Shown: positions 25,074-33,543 of the stretch, in pieces
Layout: each line of letters begins with the position of its first letter
How positions within the stretch are numbered: position 1 is the stretch's first letter
Origin: Bacteroidota bacterium
Lineage (GTDB): Bacteria; Bacteroidota; Bacteroidia; Cytophagales; Cytophagaceae
Length of the DNA: 64,000 bases
Reading direction: 5' to 3'
Assembly (NCBI GenBank): GCA_023428135.1
Contig: JAEYZG010000034.1
Location: 65,151-129,150, forward strand
Notes under the pieces: model-generated
What the model was told of the DNA's origin: nothing
Databases searched by the model: none
Seen by the model: only the letters and a program-made list of their open reading frames with translations
Program-made: the position numbers and the translations under genes

Positions 25074-25616
25074 TTAATTCAATCTTGGATCAATAGGATA
25101 ATTGGATAGCATCTTATACTTACCACCCATACTCTTCAATATTTCTCGCCAAAGATTTGTAGGCTCAATATCAAATATATCCTCAGTTTCAACATGGCTT
25201 ACAATCCATGAATTTGCTTTAAACTCAGTCTCCAGCTGTCCTCCTTCCCATCCTGAATATCCCAGAAAAAATCTGAAATCTTCTGCATTGGCCAGGTTGT
25301 TATTAAACAAGTCCAGCACTTGTTCGAAATTTCCTCCCCAGTATAAATTATCTCCTAACTTCACCGACCCTTCAATATTATAATTATTCCTGAAAATGAA
25401 ATGTAGCGAATCTTGGGCTACAGGTCCTCCAATATACAAAAGCTCTTCCGAATTTACACTTTCCAAAACAGAATTGAGTGTAATAATCGTAGGCTTGTTA
25501 AGCACAAGCCCAAGTGCCCCTGATTCTCCATACTCACACATGATGATCACTGTTCGTTCAAAGTTGTCATCACCAAGGTATGGCTCTGATATTATTACAT
25601 TACCTATCTTCAACAT
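25074..25616 (-). CDS. YqgE/AlgH family protein
   Basis: At 180 residues this is the normal length. The family blocks are visible: PYLGDDNFERTVIIMCEY, GALGLVLNKPT, LYIGGPVAQDSLHFIF and the C-terminal FFLGYSGWEGGQLETEF, with SWIVS. YqgE/AlgH proteins are widespread and cytoplasmic; their role is still unclear, though AlgH was linked to alginate gene control in Pseudomonas. It is the first gene of a likely pair with DUF349. Confidence 0.92.
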   Translation of the reverse strand: MLKIGNVIISEPYLGDDNFERTVIIMCEYGESGALGLVLNKPTIITLNSVLESVNSEELLYIGGPVAQDSLHFIFRNNYNIEGSVKLGDNLYWGGNFEQVLDLFNNNLANAEDFRFFLGYSGWEGGQLETEFKANSWIVSHVETEDIFDIEPTNLWREILKSMGGKYKMLSNYPIDPRLN

Positions 25617-25839
25617 TCGTTAATCAAAATTCTTTTTACCTGAAAATGTTTGATATCAGCTATTTAATAAATATCCTTCAATATATCATACTATAACAAT
25701 TATACAAGTACTAAGGGTACATTGCAAGTTTTTCATATTTAGTTAAAAGATATTATTAATAAATTCATATTTAATACCTAACTTCAATTCTGAATAAAAA
25801 AACATACCTTACCTGCATTTGTTTTACAACCCATTGTAC

Positions 25840-26487
25840 ATGAACAACAAGGAGCAAAATTTATCAGACATCAGAAACGATTACAAACTTAAAATGCTAT
25901 CTGAATCTGAAGTGAAAGAAAATCCACTAGATCAGTTTCAAGAATGGTTGGATATAGCTGTAAAAAGTAATTTGTATGAACCTACAGCCATGACATTATC
26001 TACATGTGATACCCATTGCAAACCTTCATCTAGAATAGTCCTCTTAAAAGGATTAGATGAAGGTTTGGTATTTTTCACAAACTATGATAGTAAAAAAGGT
26101 GCGTCAATTTCTGAGAATCCGTTTGTCGCTGCATTGTTCTTCTGGCCTGAGCTAGAGCGCCAGGTTAGGATTGAAGGTAAGGTAGTGAAGGTAAGTCCTG
26201 ATGAATCTGATAAGTATTTTTATTCCAGGCCGAAAGCATCTCAGATAGGTGCTATTGTTTCTCCTCAAAGTAAAATTATTTCTTCCAGAAATGATTTGGA
26301 TTCAATGTTTGAAAAAGCCCTGGCTGATCATGAAAACAAAGAAGTAAAAAGACCGGAGAACTGGGGGGGATACAGGATCATTCCTGAATATTTTGAATTT
26401 TGGCAGGGAAGATCAGGAAGACTTCATGACAGGTTATTTTATCAAAGAGAAGATAACGGATGGACTAAAGGCCGACTTGCTCCTTGA
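25840..26487 (+). CDS. pdxH: Pyridoxamine 5'-phosphate oxidase
   Basis: The ATG at 25840 gives 215 residues, the usual length; an upstream TTG (25819) would add seven. The enzyme oxidises pyridoxamine or pyridoxine 5'-phosphate to pyridoxal 5'-phosphate using FMN. Family segments are RNDYKLKMLSESEV at the N-terminus, SSRIVLLKGLDE and FFTNYDSKKG (FMN-binding), FFWPELERQVRIEG, YFYSRPKASQIGAIVSPQS and the C-terminal FEFWQGRSGRLHDRLFY with the substrate-binding RxH pair. It is a single-gene unit that converges on bshB1 with an 11-base gap. Confidence 0.95.
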   Translation: MNNKEQNLSDIRNDYKLKMLSESEVKENPLDQFQEWLDIAVKSNLYEPTAMTLSTCDTHCKPSSRIVLLKGLDEGLVFFTNYDSKKGASISENPFVAALFFWPELERQVRIEGKVVKVSPDESDKYFYSRPKASQIGAIVSPQSKIISSRNDLDSMFEKALADHENKEVKRPENWGGYRIIPEYFEFWQGRSGRLHDRLFYQREDNGWTKGRLAP

Positions 26488-26498
26488 TGAGAAAGTTG

Positions 26499-27200
26499 TT
26501 ACAACAAATCAAACATGTTGTTAATGCCAACATTTCTTTCAGACGTAAATCCTTCTCCGTACTTTACTCCGATAGAATGACCGAACTCTAAGGCTCTGGC
26601 TTCAATAAACAATAAAAATTCCGGGGAAGATATATAAGTGCCAGGCTCTTCGCTACCAGGATTGAAGAACTGGCTGCGAAAAGCTTTAATTGCTTTTATT
26701 TTTTGTTCCCAATAAGGAGTTACATCAACTATCAGATCAGGTTTTATATATCTATCTTGTATATAATGATATACATTCCGAGGCCTCCAAGGTTTCTGTC
26801 CAGTTTCAATTTTTATAAGCCCTGAAAGGAAACTAGCTCTGGATACCAGATCTGAAGCCCTTCCATGATCAGGATGTCTGTCATGCAATGCATTAGTGAT
26901 AAGGATCTCTGGCTGGTACTTTCTGATTGCTTTAATAATGGTTATTATATGATCTTTATCTTCAACGAAAAAACCATCTTCAAATCCAAGATTTTCCCTG
27001 GCAGCAAGCCCCAGAATATTTGCAGAAGCTTCCGCTTCCAAATCCCTGATTTCTGGAGTGCCTCTGGTACCCAGCTGGCCTCGGGTGAGATCCACCAAAC
27101 CAACTTTCTTTCCCATTTCAATATGCCTGATTATTGTCCCCGAACAGGCTAACTCCGCATCATCAGGATGTGCAGAAAGCACCAACATATCTAATTTCAT
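26499..27200 (-). CDS. bshB1: Bacillithiol biosynthesis deacetylase BshB1
   Basis: The 233-residue LmbE-like zinc deacetylase should remove the acetyl group from GlcNAc-malate in the second step of bacillithiol synthesis. The zinc-binding AHPDDAELACSG motif, DLTRGQLGTRG and the late HDRHPDHGRAS segment are diagnostic for the BshB1 branch rather than the general LmbE family. It is the last gene of a run with trxB and an M23 peptidase (23-base gap to the latter). The presence of BshB1 implies that this organism makes bacillithiol as its low-molecular-weight thiol. Confidence 0.93.
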   Translation of the reverse strand: MKLDMLVLSAHPDDAELACSGTIIRHIEMGKKVGLVDLTRGQLGTRGTPEIRDLEAEASANILGLAARENLGFEDGFFVEDKDHIITIIKAIRKYQPEILITNALHDRHPDHGRASDLVSRASFLSGLIKIETGQKPWRPRNVYHYIQDRYIKPDLIVDVTPYWEQKIKAIKAFRSQFFNPGSEEPGTYISSPEFLLFIEARALEFGHSIGVKYGEGFTSERNVGINNMFDLL

Positions 27201-27223
27201 AGGTTTTGAAAGCAGTTATTCTT

Positions 27224-28237
27224 TTATCTAATTCTAAGTTTTCGACCGACCTTAAGAGTAGTTCTGGTTGAAATACCATTCAGTTTACAGATTGTACTAA
27301 CAGGCACTCTATATTTCTTACTGATTACTCCTAATGATTCCCCTGATCTTACTCTGTGATAGAATACTTTTCGCGCTTCTCTTAAATACTCAAAATGAGA
27401 AGGATTAAGCTCAAACATCTTTGATCTTATAGTATTCATAGGGAAATCATAAAGTTCTTCAGGATTAATAGCATTTCCCTCGTAGCGTACTTCAAAATGT
27501 AAGTGAGGTCCTGTACTTCTACCTGTATTTCCTCCATCACCTATTAATTCTCCGGCTTTTACCAACTGCCCCACAGTAACATGAGATTTGGCAAGATGAC
27601 CATAAAGTGTTTCAAGGCCATTGTAATGTCTGACCATCACATAATTCCCATACCCACCCGCATTATATTGGTTTATTCTGACAATACCGTCAAAGCACGC
27701 TACAACAGGATCTCCAATTTCAAGCTTTAAATCAGTTCCATAGTGCCACCTGGTGTGACGCATACCAAACTCAGATGTTTTATGGCAACCAGTCAGAGGC
27801 ATTGACCAGTTGAAGCCACCAAGTGAATCGTACAAATGTATATTCAAGGTATCTGAAAACTTGGCACCATCGCGCTTATATGGATTTACGCTTCTGGAAT
27901 CCCAAATAGAATAATATTCGGCAATTGTAACCCAAATTGAATCCATTTTCAATTGTTCAGCTACTTCTACAATGCTAGTTTCGCCTTCATCAATATCGGT
28001 GGTATCTTCGCTGACTAGCTCCGGTTCTCTCTGAAGATCAAAGTAGATAGGATTTTCAGTATTTGAGGAATCAACAAATTCTTCATCAAAAAGTATTTTG
28101 CCTGCTTCTGGTACTGAATACTCAATAGATGGGGTTTTTACATTTAAGAAATCCTTATTCTTTTTTTCCTGAGAAAAACTTTTCAGGGAAAAAAAGAATA
28201 GGATTATCAAAAGTGAATGGCACTTTTTATTCTGCAT
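27224..28237 (-). CDS. Secreted M23 peptidase with C-terminal LysM
   Basis: The 337-residue protein begins with a signal peptide (about 1-22, SLLIILFFFSLKSFS). A spacer of about 120 acidic residues is followed by an M23 LytM domain (about 150-270) with the zinc ligands in MRHTRWHYGTDL and GPHLHFEVRY plus the catalytic YGHL. A C-terminal LysM (about 290-337) would bind peptidoglycan glycan. It should cut cell-wall cross-links or serve as an activator of amidases. All expected M23 His and Asp residues are present, so it is probably active. Its ATG overlaps the trxB stop (TAATG), so translation is coupled. Confidence 0.93.
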   Translation of the reverse strand: MQNKKCHSLLIILFFFSLKSFSQEKKNKDFLNVKTPSIEYSVPEAGKILFDEEFVDSSNTENPIYFDLQREPELVSEDTTDIDEGETSIVEVAEQLKMDSIWVTIAEYYSIWDSRSVNPYKRDGAKFSDTLNIHLYDSLGGFNWSMPLTGCHKTSEFGMRHTRWHYGTDLKLEIGDPVVACFDGIVRINQYNAGGYGNYVMVRHYNGLETLYGHLAKSHVTVGQLVKAGELIGDGGNTGRSTGPHLHFEVRYEGNAINPEELYDFPMNTIRSKMFELNPSHFEYLREARKVFYHRVRSGESLGVISKKYRVPVSTICKLNGISTRTTLKVGRKLRIR

Positions 28238-29190
28238 TATTTAACTGTTTCCTCTTCTGCTTCTTTAGCGGCAAGATATCTTTCAGCATCAAGAGCAGCC
28301 ATACAACCGGAACCGGCCGCTGTTACTGCTTGTCTGTATATATGATCCTGCGCATCACCACAAGCAAAGACACCTTCAATATTCGTTTTACTGCTTCCAG
28401 GTAATGTATTTATATATCCGTTGTCGTCAAGATCTAACCAACCTTTGAATATATCGGTGTTAGGCTTATGACCTATTGCAACGAAAAATCCCTGAACAGT
28501 GATATTTGTTAATTCTCCTGTTTGAACATTCCTCACTCTCATTCCTTCCACTTCCTCATCTCCCAATATTTCATCTGTTTCAGAGTTCCATAATACCTCT
28601 ATATTAGAAGTGTTTAATACTCTTTTTTGCATGATTTGCGAAGCTCTCATCGTATCTCTTCTAACAAGGAGATATACTTTTCTGCAAAGCTTAGAAAGGT
28701 ATACTGCTTCTTCACAAGCTGTGTCACCAGCACCTACTACTGCAACATCTTTACCTCTGAAAAAGAATCCATCGCACACAGCACAAGCAGAAACTCCTCT
28801 TCCGTTTAATCTTGCTTCAGATTCTAATCCTAGCCATTTTGCTGATGCTCCGGTAGAAACGATAACAACATCCGCATGAATCAAATGAGATTCATCAATA
28901 ATTACTTTATGTACAGGGCCTGTGAAATCTACAGAAGTAGCCATACCAAATCTGATATCGGTGCCGAATCTCGCTGCTTGTTTCTGAAAATCTTCCATCA
29001 TCTTTGGACCAAGCACTCCTTCCGGGTATCCAGGATAATTTTCCACTTCATTGGTAATCATTAACTGCCCGCCGGGCTGAGCACCCTGGTATAACACAGG
29101 TTTTAAACCAGCTCTTGCTGAATATATTGCCGCAGTATAGCCTGCTGGACCGGAGCCAATGATAAGACACCCTACTTTTTCTTCTGCCAT
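28237..29190 (-). CDS. trxB: Thioredoxin reductase
   Basis: The start at 29190 gives MAEEKVGCLIIGSGPAG, a normal TrxB N-terminus; the open frame extends 29 residues upstream to 29277 but that part does not resemble the family. The 317-residue flavoenzyme has the FAD motif GSGPAGYTAAIYSARAG (about 12-28), the redox pair in CAVCDG (about 138-143), the NADPH motif VVGAGDTACEEA and the C-terminal FACGDAQD. It passes electrons from NADPH to thioredoxin. It heads a trxB - M23 peptidase - bshB1 run. Confidence 0.95.
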   Translation of the reverse strand: MAEEKVGCLIIGSGPAGYTAAIYSARAGLKPVLYQGAQPGGQLMITNEVENYPGYPEGVLGPKMMEDFQKQAARFGTDIRFGMATSVDFTGPVHKVIIDESHLIHADVVIVSTGASAKWLGLESEARLNGRGVSACAVCDGFFFRGKDVAVVGAGDTACEEAVYLSKLCRKVYLLVRRDTMRASQIMQKRVLNTSNIEVLWNSETDEILGDEEVEGMRVRNVQTGELTNITVQGFFVAIGHKPNTDIFKGWLDLDDNGYINTLPGSSKTNIEGVFACGDAQDHIYRQAVTAAGSGCMAALDAERYLAAKEAEEETVK

Positions 29191-29421
29191 AACAAAAAAC
29201 GTGAAATTTTTAAGGCTGTGAATTTCGTGAAAAATCCCTATTAATCCAAAACCACATCTGCTTCGATAAAGTTCCAACCATCCAGTAAAACTGAATAAGA
29301 ATTACTATTCATAATAATTATTGTAGTTCAATCCATTGCAACAAAATTTAACAAGTTTATAAATTTCCAGGTTGTTTTTATATGAACTCTAGATAAGTAT
29401 TGAATGCCAAAATTTTATAAG

Positions 29422-29895
29422 ATGAAATCGAGCAGAAATATTTCGATCCTATTAATGTTATTTTTTGTATCCTTTATTTCATATTCATGTAAAAAAAGAA
29501 CTGTCGTTAACACAAAGGAAAATCATGATAATGGAAAGACTAAGATTGTGAAGCGAGAAGTAACGACAAGAAGACCAACTGCGAATAATGATATAATCGG
29601 TAACCGCCTAAAATACAAAGAATATTATGAAAATGGCAAAAGAAGATCCTATGAAAAATCTAGGGATTACTCCAAAATCTGGCCAATAAAGGAAGAAAAA
29701 CCTGATAAAAAAGTTTTAATAAAAAGGTACAATGAAAGGGGCAAACTTGTATATAAATTCACCAAAACAAAAAAAGGTGAAGAAGTGCACAGGTATGATG
29801 ATAAAGGACGGCTCACCCACATACAACTGATCAATAAGGGAAAAGTACGAAAAGTAATAGATGTGAATAAGCAAAAGATTGTAAAAAGAAATTAA
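29422..29895 (+). CDS. Small basic lipoprotein, hypothetical
   Basis: The second ATG (29422) is preferred to 29404 because it starts a tidy lipoprotein signal: MKSSRNISILLMLFFVSFIS followed by YSC, with the lipidated Cys at residue 23. The mature part (about 134 residues) is strongly basic, rich in Lys/Arg and Tyr, with segments like LKYKEYYENGKRRSYEKS and KVLIKRYNERGKLVYKF. These resemble MORN/toxin-antitoxin YwqK-like short repeats of the form Y-x-x-G-K/R. Function is unknown. It ends exactly at a strong terminator. Confidence 0.6.
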   Translation: MKSSRNISILLMLFFVSFISYSCKKRTVVNTKENHDNGKTKIVKREVTTRRPTANNDIIGNRLKYKEYYENGKRRSYEKSRDYSKIWPIKEEKPDKKVLIKRYNERGKLVYKFTKTKKGEEVHRYDDKGRLTHIQLINKGKVRKVIDVNKQKIVKRN

Positions 29896-29919
29896 AAAAA
29901 GCCCTTAAAGGGCTTTTTT
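29895..29919. terminator. Bidirectional terminator between the lipoprotein gene and rpoD
   Basis: A near-perfect palindrome, seven A then GCCCTT against AAGGGC then T residues, can terminate both the + strand lipoprotein gene and the convergent rpoD. Confidence 0.88.
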
Positions 29920-29926
29920 AATTCTA

Positions 29927-30790
29927 TTAACCTAGGTAAGGTTTAAGTGCTTTGCTTCTTGAAGTATGTCTTAACCTTCTGATCGCTTTTTCTTTAATCT
30001 GACGAACTCTTTCCCTTGTAAGGTTGAATTTTTCTCCAATTTCTTCCAGGGTCATAGAATGCTCACCATTAAGACCAAAATAAAGGGTAATTACATCGGC
30101 TTCACGCTGTGTTAGTGTTGAAAGCGCTCTTTGAACTTCTTTTCTCAAAGAATCATTCATCAGTTCAGAATCCGGTGTAACTTCACTGTCATTTTCCAGA
30201 ACATCCAGAAGACTGTTTTCCTCTCCCTGAACGAAGGGGGCATCCATTGAGACATGACGACCTGAAATCTTCAGAGTATCAACAACTTCAGAAGTACTTA
30301 CTTCCAATACTTCCGCAAGTTCATCCGGAGAAGGCTCTCTCTCATATTTTTGCTCAAGATCAGAAAAGGTTTTGGATATTTTATTTAATGAACCAACTCT
30401 GTTTAAGGGTAGCCTTACAATTCTTGACTGCTCGGCCAATGCCTGAAGAATTGATTGACGAATCCACCATACGGCATAAGAAATAAACTTAAAACCTCTT
30501 GTTTCATCAAATCTCTGAGCAGCTTTAATGAGGCCCAGATTCCCTTCATTAATCAAATCCCCCAGCGAAAGTCCCTGATTTTGATATTGTTTTGCAACAG
30601 AAACAACGAATCTAAGGTTTGCTTTTGTAAGCTTTTCCAAAGCTAACTGATCACCTTCTCTGATTCTCTTCGCCAGTTCCACTTCTTCATCAGGGGTAAG
30701 TAGATCCACCTTTCCAATCTCCTGAAGATATTTGTCAAGTGACTGGCTTTCCCTGTTGGTAATCTGTTTGCTTATCTTAAGCTGTCTCAT
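29927..30790 (-). CDS. rpoD: Primary RNA polymerase sigma factor (sigma-70/RpoD)
   Basis: At 287 residues this is the short form of the primary sigma factor typical of Bacteroidota, without the long region 1.1 and non-conserved region of Proteobacteria. Region 1.2 starts DKYLQEIGKVDLLTPDEEVELA. Region 2 has NLRFVVSVAKQYQNQGLSL and FISYAVWWIRQSI (-10 recognition). Region 3 and region 4.2 (MTLEEIGEKFNLTRERVRQIKEKAIRRLR) complete the set. It directs transcription from TAnnTTTG-type promoters like those seen elsewhere in this window. It is a single-gene unit, likely read from its own promoter at about 30822-30829. Confidence 0.95.
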   Translation of the reverse strand: MRQLKISKQITNRESQSLDKYLQEIGKVDLLTPDEEVELAKRIREGDQLALEKLTKANLRFVVSVAKQYQNQGLSLGDLINEGNLGLIKAAQRFDETRGFKFISYAVWWIRQSILQALAEQSRIVRLPLNRVGSLNKISKTFSDLEQKYEREPSPDELAEVLEVSTSEVVDTLKISGRHVSMDAPFVQGEENSLLDVLENDSEVTPDSELMNDSLRKEVQRALSTLTQREADVITLYFGLNGEHSMTLEEIGEKFNLTRERVRQIKEKAIRRLRHTSRSKALKPYLG

Positions 30791-30821
30791 TAAATTGGGT
30801 TATTTATGCTTGTATAGATGA

Positions 30822-30829
30822 CAAAATTA
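30822..30829 (-). promoter_or_regulatory. Candidate -7 promoter element of rpoD
   Basis: The minus strand reads TAATTTTG, matching TAnnTTTG, 31 bases before the rpoD ATG. A TTTG lies 15 bases upstream, closer than the usual 19-21, so the -33 element is uncertain. Confidence 0.4.
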
Positions 30830-30913
30830 AGCGAAAATAGAGTGCAAAATTTAATCAGTGAAACGATTTTTTTTTTGCTTTAGTTATAAAATTCTGCTCT
30901 TATTAGATGAAGT

Positions 30914-33061
30914 TTATTTGCTTTGTTCTGATTCTTTTTTCTCCGGCTTCGGTATCAACACTTTGCGTGATAATCTGAATTTGCCAGTTTTTTTGTCAAC
31001 TTCCACTAGTTTAACCTTAACTTCTTCTCCAACTTCCAAAACTCCCTCCATATTCTCCAATCTTTCCCATTTAATTTCAGAAATGTGAAGTAAACCGTCT
31101 TTGCCAGGCATAAACTCAACAAAAGCTCCAAATGGCATTATAGACTTAACTTTACCTTGGTAAACTTCTCCCACTTCAGGAATAGCAACAATTCCTTTTA
31201 CCCACTTCACAGCCTTGTCCATTACTTCTTTATCCTTGGCAAAAACATTTACCAGACCTCCATCCTCTACTTCTTCGATAATCAACGTGGCTCCAGTAAC
31301 TTTTTGTATTTCCTGAACTACTTTTCCTCCAGGACCGATTACCGCACCGATCATATCTTTAGGAATTCTTATCGCAAAAGATCTAGGAGTATGAGGTTTT
31401 AGATCAGCTTTCGGAGCATCTAGAGTTTTCTTAATTTCATTAAGAATGTGAAGTCGTCCGTTTTTAGCTTGCTCAAGTGCTTTCTCAAGTATTTCATAAG
31501 ATAACCCTTCGACTTTCATATCCATCTGACATGCAGTAATTCCCTGCTCAGTTCCTGTTATTTTAAAGTCCATATCACCAAGATGATCTTCATCACCAAG
31601 AATATCAGAAAGAACTGCCCATCTGTTTGTTTTGTAGTCAGAGATCAATCCCATCGCAATACCAGAGACAGGTGCCTTAATTTGAACTCCTGCATCCATT
31701 AGAGCTAAAGTTCCAGCACAAACAGTTGCCATTGAGGAAGATCCATTAGATTCTAAAATATCAGAAACGATACGAATAGTGTATGGATTTTCAGATTCAG
31801 GAGGTAATACCTTTTTCAAAGCTCTAAGAGCCAGGTTTCCGTGCCCAACTTCTCTTCTTCCTGGTCCTCTGTTTGGTTTCACTTCACCTGTAGAAAATCC
31901 AGGGAAATTATAATGAAGCATAAACTTGTTCGTACCCGAAACCATCGCACTGTCGATCATTTGCTCGTCCAGTTTGGTTCCTAAAGTTGCAGTAGTAAGA
32001 GATTGAGTCTCTCCTCTTGTAAATATAGCAGAACCATGGGCTGAAGGCAGATAATCTACTTCACTCCATATTGGTCTTATTTCATCAAGCTTTCTGTTAT
32101 CTAACCTTACTCTTTCATCTAAAACCATGTTTCTCACGGCCTCTTTCTCAATATCATGGTAATATTTACTGATCAACTTTAAATCTTCAGTATGACCTTC
32201 TGGTAAAGCCTCAACAAATGCTTTCTTAATAGCTTTAAAAGATTCCCCCCTTACAGCTTTATTAGCATTTCCTTGTTTTGCAACAGCATATACTTTATCA
32301 TAAAGTTCTTTGTACATTCTTTCTTTAAGTTCTGCACTATTTACTTCATGACAATACTCTCTCTTTTGTGTTTTGCCAGCCTCTGCTTCAAGCTCTTTAA
32401 GAATGGTGCAATGAACTTTGATTGCATCATGAGCAACTTTTAACGCGTCCAGCATCACTGATTCAGGCACTTCGTTCATTTCACCTTCCACCATAACTAT
32501 ATTGTCATAGGAAGCACCCACTATAAGGTCCAAATCTGCTCCAACCATCTGAGCAGGAGTTGGATTAATCAAGAATTTTCCTTCTTTTCTTATAACTCTG
32601 ACTTCAGAAATAGGTCCGTTGAACGGAATATCTGAAACTGCCATCGCAGCAGAAGCAGCAAGAGCTGCTAGACAATCTGGCAATGCTTCTTTGTCTGCTG
32701 AAATAAGACTTATATTAACTTGAGTATCTGCATGATAATCATCAGGAAAAAGAGGTCTCATTGCTCTATCCACTAGTCTGGAAATTAAAACTTCCATATC
32801 ACTCAGCTTTCCTTCTCTTTTCAAAAAGCCTCCCGGAATTTTTCCTGCAGAAGCAAATTTTTCCTGATAATCAACTGATAAAGGCATAAAATCTACGCCT
32901 TCTTTTACCTCTATAGCAGAAACTACAGTAGCAAGAAGCATCGTATTTCCCAATCTCACTACCACAGAACCATCTGCCTGTTTTGCCAATTTCCCTGTTT
33001 CTATGGAAATAACTCTTCCGTCTTCTAAAGGAATATTTTTCCTAATTACGTTTAACGACAT
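30914..33061 (-). CDS. pnp: Polynucleotide phosphorylase
   Basis: The 715-residue enzyme is a full-length PNPase that degrades RNA 3' to 5' with phosphate. Two RNase PH cores (about 10-220 and 315-550) flank an alpha-helical linker. The second core has the active-site TGTEQGITACQMDMK and the GSSSMATVCAGTLALMDAG segment. A KH domain (about 558-615, IGAVIGPGGKVVQEIQK) and an S1 domain (about 625-695, GKVKSIMPFGAFVEF) follow. It lies downstream of rpsO, the classic S15-PNPase arrangement, but a terminator hairpin separates them, so readthrough or a separate promoter is needed. Confidence 0.97.
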   Translation of the reverse strand: MSLNVIRKNIPLEDGRVISIETGKLAKQADGSVVVRLGNTMLLATVVSAIEVKEGVDFMPLSVDYQEKFASAGKIPGGFLKREGKLSDMEVLISRLVDRAMRPLFPDDYHADTQVNISLISADKEALPDCLAALAASAAMAVSDIPFNGPISEVRVIRKEGKFLINPTPAQMVGADLDLIVGASYDNIVMVEGEMNEVPESVMLDALKVAHDAIKVHCTILKELEAEAGKTQKREYCHEVNSAELKERMYKELYDKVYAVAKQGNANKAVRGESFKAIKKAFVEALPEGHTEDLKLISKYYHDIEKEAVRNMVLDERVRLDNRKLDEIRPIWSEVDYLPSAHGSAIFTRGETQSLTTATLGTKLDEQMIDSAMVSGTNKFMLHYNFPGFSTGEVKPNRGPGRREVGHGNLALRALKKVLPPESENPYTIRIVSDILESNGSSSMATVCAGTLALMDAGVQIKAPVSGIAMGLISDYKTNRWAVLSDILGDEDHLGDMDFKITGTEQGITACQMDMKVEGLSYEILEKALEQAKNGRLHILNEIKKTLDAPKADLKPHTPRSFAIRIPKDMIGAVIGPGGKVVQEIQKVTGATLIIEEVEDGGLVNVFAKDKEVMDKAVKWVKGIVAIPEVGEVYQGKVKSIMPFGAFVEFMPGKDGLLHISEIKWERLENMEGVLEVGEEVKVKLVEVDKKTGKFRLSRKVLIPKPEKKESEQSK

Positions 33062-33138
33062 CTTTAATTTTATAAAACTCTTGTGAATTAAAAATCAGAT
33101 TTTGTAGACATTAAAAATAGCGAAGCAAATAATAAAAA

Positions 33139-33162
33139 GAGGGAATTCGACCGAATCCCCTC
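33139..33162. terminator. Terminator hairpin between rpsO and pnp
   Basis: The 11-bp stem (33139-33149 with 33152-33162, one G-T pair in RNA) has T-runs on both strands. On the minus strand it follows the rpsO stop codon by seven bases and should partly separate rpsO from pnp. Confidence 0.8.
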
Positions 33163-33169
33163 AATTTTT

Positions 33170-33445
33170 TTATTTTCTTAAATTGTGTTCAGCGATAATT
33201 GCCCTGTAACGACCAATATCTACTTTCTGTAGATAATCCAAAATTCTTCTTCTTTTACCAACAAGTTTCAAAAGTCCTAATCTTGTAGAGAAGTCTTTCG
33301 GATGAATTTTCAAGTGCCCTGTCAAATAATTGATTCTATGAGTGAAAAGAGCAATTTGAGATTCAGATGAACCAGTATCCTTAGCAGATTTATTTATGCT
33401 ATTTTGTTTAAAGATTTCCTGTTTTTTTTCTGTGCTTAAATACAT
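33170..33445 (-). CDS. rpsO: 30S ribosomal protein S15
   Basis: The 91-residue protein matches S15 across its length, with TGSSESQIALFTHRINYLTGHL, HPKDFSTRLGLLKLVGKRRR and LDYLQKVDIGRYRAII. It binds 16S rRNA early in small-subunit assembly. It lies between the LptF/LptG permease gene and pnp. Nothing unusual is seen. Confidence 0.97.
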   Translation of the reverse strand: MYLSTEKKQEIFKQNSINKSAKDTGSSESQIALFTHRINYLTGHLKIHPKDFSTRLGLLKLVGKRRRILDYLQKVDIGRYRAIIAEHNLRK

Positions 33446-33543
33446 GCCTTTTTATTTGTCTTCTTATAATTCCGATTTAATAAACCGCAAAGATACTAAA
33501 CGACATTTTAATATACAAACATTTATTAAATATTAAATTCAGT

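Noticed and set aside
29191..29277. N-terminal extension of trxB
   Set aside because: TrxB proteins start just before the FAD motif, which the ATG at 29190 provides.
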